A stretch of DNA of 64,000 nucleotides from an uncultured Lachnospiraceae bacterium. GTDB taxonomy: Bacteria; Bacillota; Clostridia; Lachnospirales; Lachnospiraceae. The stretch's first letter is position 1. Every line of letters starts with the position of its first letter. The notes below the pieces were generated by a model. The model was not told the origin of the DNA, did not search any database, and saw only the letters and a program-made list of their open reading frames with translations. Of the stretch, positions 34,263-43,864 are shown piece after piece. The DNA is taken from the NCBI GenBank assembly GCA_900548905.1, contig URMK01000035.1, positions 5,709 to 69,708 on the forward strand. Reading direction: 5' to 3'. The position numbers and the translations under genes are program-made.

Positions 34263-36452
34263 ATGGAAATTCATTATCAGGATTACCGCTTATCCTTCCG
34301 GGACGGAGGGATTGAGGTACATAAGGACAAAGAGCTGCTGTATTACAACAGACGTCCCATGTTCATTACGATAAAGACCCCATTTGCAGTCAGTGAATTT
34401 TATGACGCGCCTTATGAAACGGCAGAATGTTCGGACGGACGGCTGCTTGCCTCAGGCACGCTTCGCCTGCCTTCCGGCTCCGCCTTTGCCTTTACGGATA
34501 CTTATGAAACGGAAGAGGAAGGGTTCCGCTTAAGCCGCAGTGTCAGGGTTGTGGAAGCCGGAGATGATTTGGGCTTTTCCAGCAAATTTTCATTAAACCT
34601 TACCGCATCGGATAATCCCAAAGATTATGAATGCTTCGCACCGGGCGTCTGGTACAAGCAGAATGAATTTGCCCCCTCGGACAGGATGGGGAAGGATTTG
34701 GACTGCGAATATTTCTGGATGCTGGAAACCCGCTGCGCCCTTCCTCTGTTCGCCATGCATCATACCGCCGGCGGTGAAATGGTGTCCCTTTCCCGTTGGG
34801 CTGCGGACGTGACTATGCGTAATCAGGATATCGAGCAGTCGGAAAACAACACGGATCCCTGTTTTACCATCGGTTCCGTAGGTATGAGCAGACCCGAAAG
34901 CCGAACTCTCAATTATCTGTATTATGGCTACGCAGTCCGGAAGGATATCCCCACACCGGTTGACGGTTTTTCTATTGATTATGTATATCCGGGCTGTGAC
35001 GGCCAGACCCCTGTGAAGAATGTGTACGACGGACTGGACTATGAGAATAAGGTTATGACCTTCCGGCGCATAAACCATCCCGTCACCCCCGGTTTTGAAC
35101 AGTCTTATTCCATTGCCATAAACTTCGGCCGCCATGAAAGCTTCCAGGAAATGATGCGGGATATCTGGCGCATTACCTACAGCCGATTACGGGACAGACT
35201 TTTCTGTGTGGACAATAAACAGCATTACCGCAACTGCATGGAAATCTTTAATAAATATACCCGTAAGTACGGTGATTCCTATGGGCTTCCCTTTGCCTGC
35301 CAGCTCCCTGACATGGATATCTCTTCCGTGTCCTTCCAGTTCGGCTTTGTGGGGCAGCAGCCGGGAATCGGCGGACTGCTGCTTCGGTACGGGGACAGGG
35401 AAAACCTTCCGGAGGCCAGGCAGAAAGGGTTCGGTATCCTTGATTTCTGGGTCAGGACTGCCATGACGCCATCCGGTCTGCCCCAGATGTGCTACAATCC
35501 CACCATAAAAGGGTTTGAGCCTTATCCGCACTATACCCGTATGCTCGCGGATGGGATGGAGGCGATTCTGGATTCTTATGTTTATCTGCATAAGCGCGGG
35601 GAGGAACAGCCCTCCTGGCTGGACTTTAGCATCAAAACAGGCGACTGGCTGGTGAATGTCCAGAACAGCGACGGCAGCTTCTACCGTGCTTATTATACCG
35701 ACGGTTCCATACGCATGGATTCCAAGTCCAATACCCCCAGCGTGATCCGTTTCCTGGTACAGCTACATCTGGTTACCGGAGACGAGAGATACAAAGCTGC
35801 CGCCCTGAAAGCCGGGGAATGGTCCTTTGAAAACGCTTACCGGAACATGGAATACCGGGGCGGCACCTGTGACAACACAGATATCCAGGATAAAGAAGCC
35901 GGTATTTATGCCCTGTTCGGTTTCCTGGCTCTTTATGATTTGACCGGAGATCCGCATTGGCTGGAGGGCGCCGTAGGTGCTGCGGATTATACCGAAACCT
36001 GGACCTATGCCTGGACCTTCCCTGTAGTTACTCCATGGCCGAAGCACCCCTTCAACCGGTATTCCATCAGCGGACAGAGCATTATTACTATCGGCGGCGG
36101 CGCCGATGTCTATATGGCCGCCTGTTCCTATACCTATTACAGACTGTATCTTTTGACAAAGGACAGCCATTATCTGGATTTTGCCGAGTTCCTGCATAAA
36201 AACACAAGGCAGTCTAATGACATTGACGGAAGCTGCGGCTATAGTATGCCCGGCCTCGGACATGAAAGCGGCAATTTCTTCACCCAGAAAATGAGAAGCC
36301 AGTATCACTGGTTGCCCTGGTGTACCTTTGTGGAAGCGGAGCCTTGTGAGCGTCTCTATGAAACCTTCGGCGTATATGAAATTGATGAGGCACAGAAGCT
36401 TGGAGACGAAGAGCTGCAGCGGCGGAACCGGGTTTATGAGCATTATTTCTGA
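34263..36452 (+). CDS. Large (alpha/alpha)-barrel glycosidase-like protein, unclassified
   Basis: A 729-residue protein without signal peptide. The first 300 residues are beta-rich and resemble the N-terminal sandwich found in many alpha/alpha-barrel glycosidases. The second half has repeating helical pairs with aromatic and acidic residues (WVRTAMTPSGLPQMCYNP, KTGDWLVNVQNSDGSFYRA, GGTCDNTDIQDKEAGIYAL, WPKHPFNRYSISGQS), like an (alpha/alpha)6 toroid. I cannot name the family or the catalytic residue. AGGAGG lies eight nt before the ATG. It has its own promoter and sits between the diguanylate cyclase and a nitroreductase. Sugar-related function is inferred from fold and from neighbouring sugar modules. 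Confidence 0.6.
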   Translation: MEIHYQDYRLSFRDGGIEVHKDKELLYYNRRPMFITIKTPFAVSEFYDAPYETAECSDGRLLASGTLRLPSGSAFAFTDTYETEEEGFRLSRSVRVVEAGDDLGFSSKFSLNLTASDNPKDYECFAPGVWYKQNEFAPSDRMGKDLDCEYFWMLETRCALPLFAMHHTAGGEMVSLSRWAADVTMRNQDIEQSENNTDPCFTIGSVGMSRPESRTLNYLYYGYAVRKDIPTPVDGFSIDYVYPGCDGQTPVKNVYDGLDYENKVMTFRRINHPVTPGFEQSYSIAINFGRHESFQEMMRDIWRITYSRLRDRLFCVDNKQHYRNCMEIFNKYTRKYGDSYGLPFACQLPDMDISSVSFQFGFVGQQPGIGGLLLRYGDRENLPEARQKGFGILDFWVRTAMTPSGLPQMCYNPTIKGFEPYPHYTRMLADGMEAILDSYVYLHKRGEEQPSWLDFSIKTGDWLVNVQNSDGSFYRAYYTDGSIRMDSKSNTPSVIRFLVQLHLVTGDERYKAAALKAGEWSFENAYRNMEYRGGTCDNTDIQDKEAGIYALFGFLALYDLTGDPHWLEGAVGAADYTETWTYAWTFPVVTPWPKHPFNRYSISGQSIITIGGGADVYMAACSYTYYRLYLLTKDSHYLDFAEFLHKNTRQSNDIDGSCGYSMPGLGHESGNFFTQKMRSQYHWLPWCTFVEAEPCERLYETFGVYEIDEAQKLGDEELQRRNRVYEHYF

Positions 36453-36573
36453 TTTCTTGCCGTATATCTATAAAGTAAACGAACCGCCGCAGGCCGCGGG
36501 TCATCCGGCAGCCCCCGGGCAGAAGCACAGAGGTGTCCGTCCCGCTGTCTGCGAAAATAAAGGAGGAAAGCAT

Positions 36574-37080
36574 ATGAACACTTCAGATGCCATACGTTCA
36601 CGAAGAAGTATCCGAAAATACAAAAAAGGGAGTGTTATCCCAAAAGAACATATCCGGCTCCTGCTGGAGGCGGCTATGATGGCTCCCAGCGCCTGCAATA
36701 CCCGTCCCTGGGAATTCGTTGTGGTGGAATCGGAAGAAATACAGAAAAAAATCACGGCAATCCACCCTCATACGCAGATGTTAAAGACCGCCTCCCTGGC
36801 AATCGTTGTCTGCGGCAGGCCCGATCTGCAGGAATCCATCTGCCCCGGCTTCTGGCCCCAGGACTGCGGAGCCGCCATCCAGAACCTGCTTCTCCAGGCC
36901 CGGGAGCTTGGCTATGGAACCTGCTGGTGCGGCTGTTACCCGGTAATGGATCGGGTAAAGCAGCTGCAGGCACTTCTTACCGTTTCCAGTATGCCGTTAG
37001 CTGTCATCGCTGTAGGAGAAGCGGATGAGGAGCCGGCGGCCAGGGGATTTTATGAGGAAGGCAAGGTAACATATTTGTGA
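36574..37080 (+). CDS. Nitroreductase family protein (short)
   Basis: A 168-residue FMN-dependent nitroreductase-like protein. SRRSIRKYKKG, APSACNTRPWEFVVV and CGAAIQNLLLQARELGYGTCWCG are the typical FMN-binding and C-terminal segments. It is shorter than the copy at 575-1159 and belongs to the compact NADH-dependent group. The start is fixed by AAAGGAGG 7 nt upstream of the ATG at 36574; an in-frame extension into the previous gene is an artefact. It lies 121 bp after the 729-residue protein gene. Confidence 0.9.
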   Translation: MNTSDAIRSRRSIRKYKKGSVIPKEHIRLLLEAAMMAPSACNTRPWEFVVVESEEIQKKITAIHPHTQMLKTASLAIVVCGRPDLQESICPGFWPQDCGAAIQNLLLQARELGYGTCWCGCYPVMDRVKQLQALLTVSSMPLAVIAVGEADEEPAARGFYEEGKVTYL

Positions 37081-37197
37081 TTGCATAAAACCAGGCCTTC
37101 GGTCCGTTCACTCCCAGCACAGAGTCACTGTTTTATTTTCTCTGTATAGCATCTCTTATTTTTGTTTATATTAGTAATTCAAAAAAATAATATTGGC

Positions 37198-37232
37198 AAC
37201 AAGTTTTTGCAATATTTTTGCAAAAACTTGTT
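37198..37232. promoter_or_regulatory. 15-bp perfect inverted repeat overlapping a promoter
   Basis: AACAAGTTTTTGCAA (37198-37212) and its exact complement (37218-37232) flank TATTT. The right arm contains most of the -35 of the promoter at 37228-37256. It may be an operator, or an AT-rich terminator of the nitroreductase gene. Confidence 0.6.
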
Positions 37233-37256
37233 TTCATTTTTAAGTTTGTGTATAAT
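37228..37256 (+). promoter_or_regulatory. Promoter of the DUF4143-type ATPase gene
   Basis: TTGTTT (37228-37233), 17-bp spacer, perfect TATAAT (37251-37256). Transcription would start at about 37263, only about 14 nt before the ATG, so the 5' leader is just the Shine-Dalgarno. Confidence 0.7.
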
Positions 37257-37276
37257 AAGTGCAAGGAGGTAACGAT

Positions 37277-38473
37277 ATGATACCAAGAAACGATTACCTG
37301 GACAGTCTCATTAGCCTAAAGGATAAACAGCTTATTAAGGTTGTGACCGGGATTCGGCGCTGCGGCAAATCCACACTGTTTGAGCTATACCAGGAGCATC
37401 TTCTGCAAAACGGCGTGGCACAGGAGCAAATCATAGCGTTCAATCTTGAAGATGGTGACTATGCCGACATAGAGAACAGCAAGGCCCTTTATGAACTGGT
37501 GAAAGCGAGACTGCTTCCCGGCCAGATGAACTATATCTTTCTGGACGAAGTACAGCGGGTGACGGATTTCCAGAAGGCTGTAGACGGACTGTTTATCAAA
37601 AAGAACTGCGACGTGTATATCACAGGCTCCAACGCCTACCTGCTTTCGGGCGAACTGGCAACGCTTTTATCAGGCCGGTATGTGGAGATCAAAATGCTGC
37701 CGCTCTCGTTCAAGGAGTATGTTTCCGCATTCCCTGAGCACACCAGCATTGACAGGCTGTATCAAGACTATATTCACAACAGTTCTTTCCCGTATGCGCT
37801 GGAGCTGAAACGCCAGAAGGACATCCGCCAATATCTCGACGGCATCTACGATTCCATCGTGCTTAAAGATATCGTCGCCCGCAAGCGGTTCCCGGATATC
37901 GCCATGTTGCAAAGTGTAGTCCGCTTTCTTTTTGACAATATAGGCAATCTGTGTTCTACCAAGAAGATAGCCGATACCATGACCTCGGCTGGCCGAAAAA
38001 TTTCGGTGCATACGGTGGAGAGCTACCTGACCGCCTTAACGGACAGCTTCATTTTCTACCGGGTGGGCCGTTATGACATCAAAGGCAAGCAATACTTAAA
38101 AACCGGCGATAAATACTATGCGGCTGATATCGGTCTTCGTTATAACGTCCTGGGAAACAAAAAGGCTGATGAGGGGCACATTTTGGAGAACATCGTTTAC
38201 CTGGAGCTATTGCGCCGGGGATATGATGTTTATGTGGGAAAGGCAGGTTCCGCCGAGGTCGATTTTATTGCCATAGGCGAGGAAGGCGAGGAATATTACC
38301 AGGTGGCCTACACGGTAATCGACGCGGACGGCAAGACGCTGGATCGTGAGCTTGCGCCGCTGGACGCGATCGCCGATCACAATCCCAAATATCTTCTGAC
38401 AATGGATTTAGGCCCAATGGTTTCCCATAACGGGATAAAGCAAGTCAATGTTCTGGATTGGCTGTTGAAATAA
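37277..38473 (+). CDS. AAA-type ATPase with DUF4143 C-terminal domain
   Basis: A 398-residue protein of a widespread family. The N-terminal AAA_14-type ATPase has Walker A TGIRRCGKSTLF, Walker B YIFLDEVQRV and sensor ITGSNAYLL. The C-terminal DUF4143 region (about 200-390) resembles a PD-(D/E)xK nuclease-like fold; the segment GKAGSAEVDFIA is the best candidate. Members are often solitary, mobile between genomes and functionally unclear. AAGGAGG lies six nt before the ATG at 37277. It has its own promoter under an inverted repeat and a hairpin at its end, so it forms an isolated cassette between two sugar regions. Confidence 0.9.
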   Translation: MIPRNDYLDSLISLKDKQLIKVVTGIRRCGKSTLFELYQEHLLQNGVAQEQIIAFNLEDGDYADIENSKALYELVKARLLPGQMNYIFLDEVQRVTDFQKAVDGLFIKKNCDVYITGSNAYLLSGELATLLSGRYVEIKMLPLSFKEYVSAFPEHTSIDRLYQDYIHNSSFPYALELKRQKDIRQYLDGIYDSIVLKDIVARKRFPDIAMLQSVVRFLFDNIGNLCSTKKIADTMTSAGRKISVHTVESYLTALTDSFIFYRVGRYDIKGKQYLKTGDKYYAADIGLRYNVLGNKKADEGHILENIVYLELLRRGYDVYVGKAGSAEVDFIAIGEEGEEYYQVAYTVIDADGKTLDRELAPLDAIADHNPKYLLTMDLGPMVSHNGIKQVNVLDWLLK

Positions 38474-38475
38474 GC

Positions 38476-38516
38476 AAGGCTGCTGCAATGATTTCTTAAT
38501 TCACTGCGGCAGCCTT
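38476..38516. terminator. Hairpin between convergent genes, probable bidirectional terminator
   Basis: A 12-bp stem with one G-U pair (38476-38487 and 38505-38516, 17-nt loop) lies between the ATPase stop and the end of the converging GH51 gene. The T-tracts on both sides are poor. Confidence 0.5.
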
Positions 38517-38529
38517 GATCCACAATTTC

Positions 38530-41001
38530 CTACTGCATCTGTATTTTAGCAAGCCTTAGCACATTCACCGAGTACGCCGGCGCCCCGTAATAAAAATGGG
38601 ACGATGCACCCGAGTGGTTCTGTACCACATCATGTACTTTTTCCGGTTCCTCAAAGCTGTTTTCCGCCTGTTTTTCACCGGTGAGCAGAGTGACCTCATA
38701 TGCATCCTCCACTTCACAGTCCAGCGAAATTTCCACCGCATCCTCCTCCGGCGACATATTCACTATCTTAATAATCACCTCTTTGGGAGAGTCACAGACT
38801 ACGGACGATAAAGAGGGGAAACTGGGCACATCCACCTGATGGATGCATTCTCCGTTCACATACAGCTTCATCTGCTTTCCATCCGCTTCATACCGGAAAT
38901 GATTAAATTCCCCGTAACGAAGCTCTGCCTTACGCTCCTCATCCAGGTTCCTGTCACTGGGAAACTTCTGTGCACGGAAGGTGCTTATCCCCTTTTCCAG
39001 CGTCCAGAGAAAGGGCTTCACATTGGCTGCGTTCCATTCTTTCGGCGGATGGGTTTCATCTGCCATATAGACCTCCTTCGGCATACGGCCGCTGTATACG
39101 CCCAGGCAGATCTCCCTTCCCTCTTCCGCATAGATATCGATGTCAAAAACCCCGGAGGTAACCTGCTCTTCACCAAATACGACAAAGACTCTGTCCTTAT
39201 CCACCCGGTGAAGCGTTTCCGCTTCCGCCCTCTGTTCTTCATCCGGCGGCAGAATACAGCTAACTCCCTCTTCTTCCTTCACTCTTCCCATCAGTTCGTG
39301 AGAAATCCCCACAGGCGTTTTGTTCCAGGAAGCATTTCTGTAACGCAGGCCCGCCTGTCCCATCAGGGAGGCCATTCCCTTCACAGGACGGTACAAAGTT
39401 CCGGTTTCCACATCCGCCTCCACCACATTCTCACCGCGGTTGTTTCCGAACATTTTCCAGACATAATAGGTTGGGATCGCTATGCTTTCCCGATTATTGA
39501 ACCGGATCAGGTTAGGGAACCATGCGTTATAATCCACATTTTCAAGAAGCGGTGCATAGGAAGCCAGTTCCACCACATCCTGGTTGCGCTCCATGCCAAT
39601 CAGGAAGGCCGCTTCTCCCAAAGCCCCGTACAGCTGCCCTACCCAGCCCCGGACTACCGCCAGCTCACCCAGAAAAATTTTCGGTTTATTCCGGTCATAC
39701 TTATCATAGAAATTTACATTTTCCGCAAAGAATTCCGCCGTGCTGTAATAATGCTCATCCACGATATCCGCACCCAGCCCCTGCTCTTCCAGATGCGTAT
39801 TGGCTATCAGGCGGATATGGGGATACCGTGCTCTGATGGCATCATAAAACATTTGATAGCGCGCTTCATAGGCAGGACCCGAATTTTCATTCCCGATTTC
39901 AATATAAGTAAGGCGGAATGGCTCCGGATGCCCCATTTTTGCCCGCAGGCTTCCCCATCGGGAGGTTTTGTCACCCACGGCATATTCGATTGCATCCAGC
40001 GTATCCTGAAGCATAGACGCCAGCTCTTCCCCTTCGAAAAATTCAGGCGACCTTCCCTGGCAGGTCATGCCGCAGTTGCACACATACAGCGGCTCCATGT
40101 CCAGATCCTCGCACAGCTGCAGATATTCATGGAACCCCAGCCCGTTATAGCTGCGGTAATGCCACATTAACTGATGTCCGGGCCGTTCCCAGACAGGTCC
40201 CACCACATTTTTAAACTGCATGGCTGTTTCCGGGGAAAAACCTTCCACAATACAGCCGCCGGGAAAACGGAGGAAGCGGGGATTCATATCCCTCAGCTTT
40301 TCCACCAGATCCCTGCGCAGGCCATGTCCCATATAGGTATCCTCCGGCATCAGGGAACAGAAGCCGAAGTTCACTTTCCCGCCTTCCGGGCAGCCAAAAA
40401 CCAGCCTGGCGTTCCTGCCGTCCCCTTCCGCCGCAAAGCTTCCGTCATACCGCACATAGCCGCCGCTTTCCAGAAGAAAATCCATGCATCCGAATTCATG
40501 CCCGTCTTCTTCCACGGAAACCCTTATTTTTACCGGGGCTTCCGTCCTGGCAAACATATAAAACAGGTATTTTTCCCCTGCCTTCGGGGCAATTCCGCAA
40601 AAGCCGGTATTATACAGCTCGCCGCCCTCTTCAAAAGAAACGGCGAGAGATACCTGTCTGTGCGGATTCAGGGTATCGTTTCTGTCCAGAGACATCTGTG
40701 CGTGATTTGTGTACCAGGCCGGAATGGGAGTATACGGCGTCCCGTTTTTCCTGACCCACCGGGAAAGCCCTTCTCCATGATTAAATTCATCTCTCCAGCC
40801 GGCCCTGCTGACGAGGGCATAACCATCCTGCCCCGTGCGGCAGTCCTTCGGCTCAATGGAATCTTCAAAGCTTCTGTTCCTGAGAAGCTCCGGATATAAC
40901 CCGCCGTCTCCCGCTCTGTTGATATCTTCGAAAAAAATACCATACAGATTAGGGGCGATCGGAAATCTTTTCTTTTCTGTACGAACTGTTATTTTGCCCA
41001 T
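38530..41001 (-). CDS. GH51 alpha-L-arabinofuranosidase with carbohydrate-binding-like insert
   Basis: About 823 residues, no signal peptide. The N-terminal fingerprint PNLYGIFFEDINRAGDGG is of the long GH51 subgroup. A CBM4/9-like beta-sandwich (about 55-220) comes before the barrel. The acid/base is Glu372 in IEIGNENSGP and the nucleophile is Glu446 in KIFLGELAV. A C-terminal beta domain follows. Enzymes of this type release arabinose from arabinoxylan. The ATG at 41001 has AGGGG eight nt upstream; an upstream extension would overlap the GH39 gene. It is the last gene of the xylan operon, about 800 residues against about 500 for the other two GH51 proteins here. Confidence 0.9.
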   Translation of the reverse strand: MGKITVRTEKKRFPIAPNLYGIFFEDINRAGDGGLYPELLRNRSFEDSIEPKDCRTGQDGYALVSRAGWRDEFNHGEGLSRWVRKNGTPYTPIPAWYTNHAQMSLDRNDTLNPHRQVSLAVSFEEGGELYNTGFCGIAPKAGEKYLFYMFARTEAPVKIRVSVEEDGHEFGCMDFLLESGGYVRYDGSFAAEGDGRNARLVFGCPEGGKVNFGFCSLMPEDTYMGHGLRRDLVEKLRDMNPRFLRFPGGCIVEGFSPETAMQFKNVVGPVWERPGHQLMWHYRSYNGLGFHEYLQLCEDLDMEPLYVCNCGMTCQGRSPEFFEGEELASMLQDTLDAIEYAVGDKTSRWGSLRAKMGHPEPFRLTYIEIGNENSGPAYEARYQMFYDAIRARYPHIRLIANTHLEEQGLGADIVDEHYYSTAEFFAENVNFYDKYDRNKPKIFLGELAVVRGWVGQLYGALGEAAFLIGMERNQDVVELASYAPLLENVDYNAWFPNLIRFNNRESIAIPTYYVWKMFGNNRGENVVEADVETGTLYRPVKGMASLMGQAGLRYRNASWNKTPVGISHELMGRVKEEEGVSCILPPDEEQRAEAETLHRVDKDRVFVVFGEEQVTSGVFDIDIYAEEGREICLGVYSGRMPKEVYMADETHPPKEWNAANVKPFLWTLEKGISTFRAQKFPSDRNLDEERKAELRYGEFNHFRYEADGKQMKLYVNGECIHQVDVPSFPSLSSVVCDSPKEVIIKIVNMSPEEDAVEISLDCEVEDAYEVTLLTGEKQAENSFEEPEKVHDVVQNHSGASSHFYYGAPAYSVNVLRLAKIQMQ

Positions 41002-41065
41002 ATACCTGTCCCCTCCTGGAAACATGCCTCCTTTTGGCAGTATATCTCCTTTTGCGGCATACCGC

Positions 41066-42583
41066 CTATTTGCCAATCACTCTTTTATAACAATATCCTC
41101 TGTCTCCTCCGGCCTTCACCGCAGATACCTCGAAATAAACCACGCCGTTTTCCCGTACCGTCAGGCAGACCTCCGCCGTTCCGTCCGTAAGCTTCTTCCT
41201 GTCCGCTTCCACAAACGGGCGCGCGCCTTCCTTCAGCAGCTTTTTCTGTTTTTCAGTAAGGCTTGACGGCTCTCCCAAGGCATGCCACAGCTTCAGCGGA
41301 TTACAGGTCACTTCGTCCACTGTCTTTGTCAGAATTGTGTATTCCTTTTCTTCGGAAACATCCATGGGCAGACGGAACGTAAAGCCCCTGTCCTCTCCGC
41401 ATCCCTCCATCGTCCGGTTCCAGGCGATACCTCTGTAGCTACCGTCCTCTGTCCTTACCACCACCGCATCATCCGAACGGTGTACGCAGGTTCCCTGTAA
41501 ATCCTTAAAGAATTTGAATGTCCAGAAGGTTGGCTTGGGGATCCCGCCGTTTGCCACCAGGCCGAAACCGCCGTGGAAAGGGGTAAAAGGAACGCCCTGC
41601 TCTTCAAAAATATCTCCGAAGGTCCAGTAGGAATAGGATTCGTTCATATCCCCCAGCCTGGAGAGCTGTCCGGCAATATAAGCCGCATTCTGGTTGGTAT
41701 CATGCAGAGGGCAGTTGGGTATGTAAGAGGTATTGAACTCCGTGATATGGATTTCCATTCCCTGAAATTCCTCAAAGCTGTCCACGATGTCCCTGGTCGT
41801 CTGCAGGTTGGCAAAGCCCTCCTCCGGCTCCCTCAGCTTAACATAGCCGTAATGACCGTCCTTTTCCGGTACTTCCGTCGTATAATGATGGCGGGTTACG
41901 AAGTCCACCGGTATGCTTTCCTTCCGGCAGAACTCCATAAAGCAGCGGATCCATTTTTCGTCCTCCACACCGCAGATGGCGGGACCGCCCACACGGAAGC
42001 GTTCGTCCACTTCCTTAACCGCCGCAAAGGTACGGGCAAACAGCTTAAAGTACTCCTCCATGTCCGCATCCTTCCAGAAGCCGGGAAGGTTCGGCTCGTT
42101 CCATACCTCGATAGGCCAGCCCGTTACCTCCTGCTCCCCGTAGCGGTCCATCAGATGCCGCAGCGTGGCCTGTACCAGGGCGCACCAGGCGTCATAGCTT
42201 TCCGGAGGCGTCACATTTCCCTTCCAGTAAAAGACGGTCTGCTCCCCGGAAGCCATTTTCTCCGGCATAAACCCAAGCTCCAGGAAGGGACGGATATGCA
42301 GCTTCAGATAGCTGTCCATCACCAGATCCAGATAGGTAAAATTATATTCCGCATGCTTCTTCCCGAATTCATCCGTATATTCCTGATATATGGCCATATC
42401 GTCAGAAAACAGGCCGTGGCCGCGGATATGGGAAAATCCGATTTCCTCCTGCACCAGAGCCAGCTGCTCCTGGTACTCCTTCTGCAGCGCCAGTCCCATG
42501 CGGCCTGTGCCTACACAAAACGCCACCTGATTGTTAAACGCAACTTTTGCATTTTTGTTTATTGAATATATTGTTTCCGACAT
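41066..42583 (-). CDS. GH39 beta-xylosidase
   Basis: A 505-residue intracellular GH39 enzyme, which cleaves beta-1,4-linked xylose from non-reducing ends of xylo-oligosaccharides. The acid/base is Glu163 in IEVWNEPNLPGFW and the nucleophile is Glu282 in IHITEFNTSY. SHIRGHGLFSDDMAIY and SYWTFGDIFEEQG are further family segments. A C-terminal beta domain completes it. The gene lies 63 bp after the serine hydrolase gene in the xylan operon. Confidence 0.93.
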   Translation of the reverse strand: MSETIYSINKNAKVAFNNQVAFCVGTGRMGLALQKEYQEQLALVQEEIGFSHIRGHGLFSDDMAIYQEYTDEFGKKHAEYNFTYLDLVMDSYLKLHIRPFLELGFMPEKMASGEQTVFYWKGNVTPPESYDAWCALVQATLRHLMDRYGEQEVTGWPIEVWNEPNLPGFWKDADMEEYFKLFARTFAAVKEVDERFRVGGPAICGVEDEKWIRCFMEFCRKESIPVDFVTRHHYTTEVPEKDGHYGYVKLREPEEGFANLQTTRDIVDSFEEFQGMEIHITEFNTSYIPNCPLHDTNQNAAYIAGQLSRLGDMNESYSYWTFGDIFEEQGVPFTPFHGGFGLVANGGIPKPTFWTFKFFKDLQGTCVHRSDDAVVVRTEDGSYRGIAWNRTMEGCGEDRGFTFRLPMDVSEEKEYTILTKTVDEVTCNPLKLWHALGEPSSLTEKQKKLLKEGARPFVEADRKKLTDGTAEVCLTVRENGVVYFEVSAVKAGGDRGYCYKRVIGK

Positions 42584-42646
42584 TTTTTATCTCCTTTTTT
42601 ATGAAATAGTTGGTAACGGCGAAGGTACTGAACAGTTGTAAATAAT

Positions 42647-43825
42647 TTATAACAGGCCCGACCAGATAATATTGCTCACATTCCATAATCCATCCGCGTA
42701 CCACTCCCCGGGGCGAAACGGCACAAACCAGGCGGCGGCAAGCTGCTCCGCAGGATCGATTACCAGAGAGCAGGAGCCGGAGCCTTCATGCATATAGGTA
42801 CCTTTCGAATAAAGGAAACCGGGTCCCTCTCTGCGGTCAAAGCCAATCCCGTATTTTCGGTCCGTCACCCCCGCGTCCCAGCAATTATCAGGGACATGGG
42901 AAAGAGCAGAGGCAGTCATCTTTTCCACCGTTTTTCTTCCCAGAATCCGGACTTCGTTCAACCGGCCCATCCCAAGCAGCATATTTGCAAAACGAATCAA
43001 ATCCCCCGGTGTGGAAAAAAGACCGCCTCCCGTTTCCGGAACCTGCTGCCAGAAGGAATCGGCTTCCTTCCCGCCGTTTACCACGCTTGCGATCTCTTCC
43101 TTCTCCTGTTCATCAATAAAATGAATCCGTTTCAGCTTCTCCGGTTCCGCCGGCAGAAAAAATGTGTCCTTCAGACCCAAAGGGGTTAAAATCGTATCTC
43201 TTATATATTTTTCCGCCTTTTCCTCGCTGAGTTTTTCAATAACCGCGCCTAATACGGCAAACCCGAAGCTGCAGTACTGCCATTCCTCCCCCGGCTGTTT
43301 TCTCATTCCGCAGGACAGGGCAGGTGTAAGCCAGTCGAATTCTTCCCCCGGCTTCCAGTTTTTTGCCGCCTCCTCTATATATTGCCATGGGGATACAAAA
43401 TAGGGATTGGGAAAGCATCCCGCATCCGGGTAAAGTCCCGAGGTATGCGTTAATAAATGAAACAGGGAAATCCCGTCAAAAGGTTTTTGTGAAAACTGCG
43501 GCAGGATGTCCCCCACCTTCACATCAAGCCTGGTATAACCGTCCTCCACAAGCTTCATTACGGCCGCCGTTGTAAAGGTCTTTGTTATGGAGGCAATCCC
43601 ATGGATGGCATCCGGGCGCATGGGGCCGTCACCGTCATAATAATGAGCCAGCCCTATCCCGTTTTCCGCAATCACTTTCCCATATCTGGAAATGCAGTAA
43701 GCAGCTCCTTCTATTTCCCCTCTCTCCGTCATACGGATGAAATGTTCATTTAATACGAGGATACGTCCGGCATCATAACCGGCTTCTTCCGGCAGACAGT
43801 CTGTTTTTCCTATTGTTATGCTCAA
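42647..43825 (-). CDS. Serine hydrolase, beta-lactamase/esterase-like
   Basis: About 392 residues of the class C beta-lactamase-like serine hydrolase fold. The SxxK motif is SITK in IHGIASITKTFT. The second motif is YCSFG, in place of the usual YxN, and the third HEGSG, in place of KTG, as in EstB-type esterases. Without a signal peptide it is more likely a cytoplasmic esterase of acylated sugars than a penicillin-binding protein. I prefer a TTG start at 43825, seven nt after GAGGG; a GTG at 43876 lies too close to its only GGAG and inside the tandem repeat. It sits between GH43 and GH39 genes of the xylan operon. Confidence 0.8.
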   Translation of the reverse strand: MSITIGKTDCLPEEAGYDAGRILVLNEHFIRMTERGEIEGAAYCISRYGKVIAENGIGLAHYYDGDGPMRPDAIHGIASITKTFTTAAVMKLVEDGYTRLDVKVGDILPQFSQKPFDGISLFHLLTHTSGLYPDAGCFPNPYFVSPWQYIEEAAKNWKPGEEFDWLTPALSCGMRKQPGEEWQYCSFGFAVLGAVIEKLSEEKAEKYIRDTILTPLGLKDTFFLPAEPEKLKRIHFIDEQEKEEIASVVNGGKEADSFWQQVPETGGGLFSTPGDLIRFANMLLGMGRLNEVRILGRKTVEKMTASALSHVPDNCWDAGVTDRKYGIGFDRREGPGFLYSKGTYMHEGSGSCSLVIDPAEQLAAAWFVPFRPGEWYADGLWNVSNIIWSGLL

Positions 43826-43864
43826 ATTGATCCCTCTTTTCCTCCCTGGAACCGTATTCTTTTC

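Noticed and set aside
36328..36573. N-terminal extension of the short nitroreductase
   Set aside because: It overlaps the previous gene out of frame; AAAGGAGG directly supports the ATG at 36574.
38839..40170. Open frame of about 443 codons on the plus strand
   Set aside because: Antisense shadow of the large GH51 gene; composition is not protein-like.
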